Shown here piece by piece: positions 12,598 to 14,856 of a stretch of DNA of 14,856 bases. Location: contig CANQIY010000021.1 in NCBI GenBank assembly GCA_947624125.1, forward strand, positions 1 through 14,856, in the 5' to 3' direction. The notes beneath the pieces are model-generated. The model searched no databases. It was not told the origin of the DNA and worked only from the letters and a program-made list of their open reading frames with translations. Within the stretch, counting starts at the first letter, position 1, and each line of letters begins with the position of its first letter. The DNA comes from an uncultured Bacilli bacterium. Lineage in GTDB: Bacteria > Bacillota_I > Bacilli_A > RF39 > UBA660. The position numbers and the translations under genes are program-made.

Positions 12598-13233
12598 ATG
12601 AAAATAGAAGTAAAAGCCGTTACTAAAAAATTTAGGGAAACTGTAGTTTTAGATGATATTAATTTAGAATTTTTAGAAGGAAATATTTATGGCCTTTTTG
12701 GGCGTAATGGTTCAGGCAAAAGTGTATTATTAAAATTAATTTGTGGTTTTTATGTTCCGACAAATGGTGAAATTCTTTATGATGGTATAAATTATAATGC
12801 TAAGTTAGAATATCCAAAAGATTTAAGAGCTTTAATAGAAAAACCTTCTTTTTTTCCTGATTTAACTGGTTATGAAAATTTAAAATTATTAGCTAAAATA
12901 GAAAATAAAATAACAGATGAAGCTCTTTTAAAAGCTTTAGAATAGGTTAATTTATTAGAAGAAAAAGATAAATTATACGGAAAATATAGTTTAGGAATGA
13001 AACAAAAATTAGGTATTGCGCAAGCGATAATGGAAAATCCTAAAATATTAATATTAGATGAGCCATTTAATGGTATTGAACAAAAAACAGTTGATAAATT
13101 AATTGATTATTTATTAAAGATTAAGAATGACAAAATTATAATTATAAGTAGTCATATAAAAGATGATTTAGATAGACTAACTGATAAAATATTATTAGTT
13201 CAAAATGGTAAAATTTATCAAAATGAAAAATAG
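12598..13233 (+). pseudogene. ABC transporter ATPase interrupted by one in-frame TAG
   Basis: A complete ABC ATPase frame of 211 codons broken only by TAG at 12943-12945 (codon 116). Before it: Walker A GRNGSGKS (35-42) and the IEKPSFFPDLTGYENL segment typical of bacitracin/lantibiotic-type exporters, with Glu at the Q-loop position. After it, in the same frame: signature SLGMKQK (131-137), Walker B ILILDEP (150-156) and H-loop H186. Relatives usually have a Leu at the interrupted place (ALELVGL), so a TTG to TAG change would explain it. No other decay is visible. Start 12598 has GAGAGG 9 bases upstream. The downstream ATG at 12997 has no spaced ribosome site and would lack Walker A. It may be a recent nonsense mutation, a sequencing error or a readthrough site. 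Confidence 0.82.
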
Positions 13234-13978
13234 GTTAGAATTAAAAAGTACTATTATAAAAATTAATAGTTATTTTAATGATAAAAAAAATCTGTTAGTT
13301 TTTTTGTTATTACTTTTAGGTGTCTTAATTCCCGTTTTTTCAGGAAGTGATACTTTTAATTTTTGGAGTCGATTATACAATATTTTAACTGACCCATTTT
13401 ATAATATGATGTTATTTTTCGGCATAGGTATATGTGTTATAAATGTAATTGTCGAGTCTTTTCGTTCTTATGATGTAATTATTCGTTGTCAAAACATCAA
13501 AAATACTTATAATAAATTTAAAAAAGATATTATAATATTCACTATCTTTTTAATGTTTATCGCTTTATTATTAGCTGTTGCTGGAAGTATTTTTTTGTCA
13601 TTAGGAGATTATAAAATGTTATATCACCCTATATATAAAATTCCTATGGTAGTATATATACTGTTATTTTTGTTAAGAAGTGTTATAATTGCTTGCATTA
13701 TGAATTGTATTGTTTTTGATATCTTTTTAAAGTTTAATAATATTATTACAGCTCTTTTTGTTATGATTAATGGTTTATTATTTTTTTCTACAACAAGTTC
13801 TTCAATTATAAATCATTTTTATAATACGCCTATATTATATCAAGCATATTTAAAACAAATTTATTATAATTCGCTATTATTAGAAACAATTTCTTCTATT
13901 TTAGAAATACTATTGTTACTAATTATAGAGAGAGGAATATATTTATTTATTATAAAGAAAAAGAGTGATTTAAAATGA
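13223..13978 (+). CDS. ABC-operon membrane protein, six helices
   Basis: 251 residues from the ATG at 13223; the in-frame ATG at 13205 is an alternative, and neither has a clear ribosome site. The gene overlaps the end of the ATPase frame, which suggests coupling. Hydrophobic segments lie near residues 22-40, 60-78, 103-125, 143-166, 173-192 and 222-242, with a short basic C-terminal tail (IIKKKSDLK). This is the pattern of an ABC-2 type permease subunit. No specific family was recognised. If the ATPase TAG truly stops translation, expression of this gene might also fall through loss of coupling. Confidence 0.78.
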   Translation: MKNRLELKSTIIKINSYFNDKKNLLVFLLLLLGVLIPVFSGSDTFNFWSRLYNILTDPFYNMMLFFGIGICVINVIVESFRSYDVIIRCQNIKNTYNKFKKDIIIFTIFLMFIALLLAVAGSIFLSLGDYKMLYHPIYKIPMVVYILLFLLRSVIIACIMNCIVFDIFLKFNNIITALFVMINGLLFFSTTSSSIINHFYNTPILYQAYLKQIYYNSLLLETISSILEILLLLIIERGIYLFIIKKKSDLK

Positions 13979-14619
13979 TTTTACAAATGAAAATTTTAAA
14001 GAAAATATTAAAAGAAAATAAGCAATTCTTTTTAATCTTTCTTTGTATTATTATTTTAGATTTAATTTTTTTCATGGTGAGTACAAATAATAATTATTTA
14101 GATGAATTTTATACTTTAATAGGTTATCCTAGTGCAAATATGAATAGTATTAATACATTTATAATCTTATATCAAGAAATATTTGTTTTTTATATAATAT
14201 TTTTATTTTTAAGATACGATTTTTCAGCGTCAGCTTCCAATATTATTTTAAGAATTACTTCTAAAAAGTGGTTCTTTCATAAAATGACAATAAGTTATAT
14301 CTTTATTTTTCTTTTAAAAATAACCCAATTTCTTTTAATATATAGTTATTTTTTTCAGCAAGTTCCTTTTCATTTAAGCTATCTATTTTTACCAATAATT
14401 TATACCTTTCTAATTCTTGCCTTTTTCTTCTTTAATATCACTATTAGTAGAAATAAAATAACCTTTATAATTGTCTTCTTACTTGAAGTAAGTTTGTTAA
14501 TTTATTTTTATCAACATTTTTCCCTTATACTTTTTCTTATCTTAATAATTGTTTTAACAATATATAGTTATTTTCAATTTAAAACGAAGAAAACAGTTTT
14601 AGCAAATTTTGATAGATAA
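13975..14619 (+). CDS. ABC-operon membrane protein, last gene
   Basis: 214 residues, extremely hydrophobic and rich in Phe, Ile, Leu and Tyr. Segments lie near residues 17-36, 60-80, 105-127, 133-155, 161-178 and 184-201. It starts on the ATGA overlap with the previous stop, with GAGTGA a few bases upstream; the ATG at 13987 is an alternative. It is probably the second half of a heteromeric permease with the preceding gene. The high AT content alone could inflate hydrophobicity, but the continuous 214-codon frame and the overlap support a real gene. No terminator was found after it. Confidence 0.75.
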   Translation: MILQMKILKKILKENKQFFLIFLCIIILDLIFFMVSTNNNYLDEFYTLIGYPSANMNSINTFIILYQEIFVFYIIFLFLRYDFSASASNIILRITSKKWFFHKMTISYIFIFLLKITQFLLIYSYFFQQVPFHLSYLFLPIIYTFLILAFFFFNITISRNKITFIIVFLLEVSLLIYFYQHFSLILFLILIIVLTIYSYFQFKTKKTVLANFDR

Positions 14620-14666
14620 AATTCGTAAGTTAAACATAAAAGAGAAGTAAATTAATAAAATATACT

Positions 14667-14801
14667 ATGAAAAGAATGTATTTTGTTTTATTTACTTTTT
14701 TTATAGGTGTATTAATTTTATATTCTCTAAAAGTTGAAGCCCTTATGCCTTTAACAGGAAAAACGATTATAATTGATGTTGGGCATGGAGGTATCGGTTA
14801 A
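14667..14801 (+). pseudogene. Truncated N-acetylmuramoyl-L-alanine amidase (Amidase_3/CwlD-like), N-terminal 44 codons
   Basis: MKRMYFVLFTFFIGVLILYS is a signal or anchor segment. It is followed by LTGKTIIIDVGHGGIG and then TAA at 14799-14801. GKTIIID-x-GHGG is the opening of the zinc amidase fold, whose His binds zinc; most members have IDPGHGG or IDAGHGG, here Val. Everything after that (the other zinc ligands and the catalytic Glu) is missing. No ribosome site is well placed (AGAGAAG at 14641-14647 is about 19 bases away). CwlD-type enzymes act in spore cortex formation, which would fit with gerQ. The break is 55 bases from the window end and may be a contig-edge artefact. Confidence 0.6.
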
Positions 14802-14856
14802 ATCCAAAAATAGAAGAAATGACTATTTTGGTAAGTAAATACAAGAGTTTAAGGTA
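14802..14856 (+). other. Unassigned sequence after the amidase stop
   Basis: The amidase frame has further stops here. A different frame (from 14795) is open to the end, but its translation (starts RLNPKIEEM) does not look like the next part of an amidase. It could be a frameshifted, rearranged or misassembled end. Confidence 0.35.

Noticed and set aside
12943..12945. TAG recoded as an amino acid genome-wide
   Set aside because: ftsE, rplM, the RelB antitoxin and the ATPase frame itself all end in TAG at the expected protein ends.
12997..13233. Second half of the ABC ATPase as an independent gene
   Set aside because: The ATG has AGGA directly against it with no spacing. The product would begin inside the signature motif and lack Walker A; conserved signature residues lie before this ATG.
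1..14856. tRNA or rRNA genes
   Set aside because: No cloverleaf with a GTTCRA-type arm or rRNA-like stretch was recognised on either strand.

Overview
This window comes from a very AT-rich, Gram-positive-type genome. The gene set (ftsEX, yvcK-whiA, truA-rplM-rpsI, gerQ) points to a Bacillota lineage of the Bacilli/Erysipelotrichia/RF39 kind. gerQ suggests a spore-forming ancestry. The genetic code is standard: ftsX and whiA end in TGA, and ftsE, rplM and relB end in TAG. I cannot assign a species.

Layout. (1) 1-252: the 3' end of a GC-rich, adenine-poor gene whose C-terminus resembles C-type-lectin-like (FGE/DGR target) domains, closed by a perfect 8-bp hairpin. (2) 253-618 on the minus strand: gerQ, a spore coat protein gene whose candidate sporulation promoter overlaps the promoter of the next gene. 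(3) 707-4412: a YitT-family membrane protein, then ftsE, ftsX and a coiled-coil M23 peptidase. This is a division or elongation hydrolase module ended by an intrinsic terminator. (4) 4413-8270: two promoters, a 21-codon micro-ORF, yvcK, whiA, two small ORFs and truA, tightly packed or overlapping. The two small ORFs sit where ecfA1 and ecfA2 lie upstream of truA in many Bacillota. They align by eye with the C-terminal parts of those ATPases but have lost every nucleotide-binding motif, and ecfT is gone. (5) 8271-9329: consensus promoter, structured L13-type leader, rplM-rpsI and a terminator. (6) 9330-10153: a RelB/DinJ-YafQ toxin-antitoxin cassette. A 38-bp perfect direct repeat containing the rpsI terminator lies on both sides of it. 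(7) 10154-11642: a second, toxin-less RelB paralogue, a two-helix membrane protein and a hypoxanthine/deoxyinosine DNA glycosylase. (8) 11685-14619: an ABC exporter-like operon of three six-helix membrane proteins and one ATPase, the ATPase being cut by a single in-frame TAG. (9) 14667 to the end: the first 44 codons of an Amidase_3 cell-wall hydrolase, stopped just after its zinc-binding GHGG motif.

How the genes work together. Several products act on the envelope: FtsEX drives the M23 hydrolase, YvcK controls amino-sugar precursor flow, WhiA is linked to division, and the end gene is an amidase. The centre is a core translation block. The accessory DNA (toxin-antitoxin cassette, orphan antitoxin, ABC operon with nonsense codon) lies immediately downstream of rpsI.

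The most notable observations are the paired EcfA-like relics, the terminator duplication bracketing the toxin-antitoxin cassette, the possible diversity-generating-retroelement variable region at the left edge, the micro-ORF ahead of yvcK, and the amber codon in the ABC ATPase. All family assignments are from reading the sequence by eye; no database search was run.
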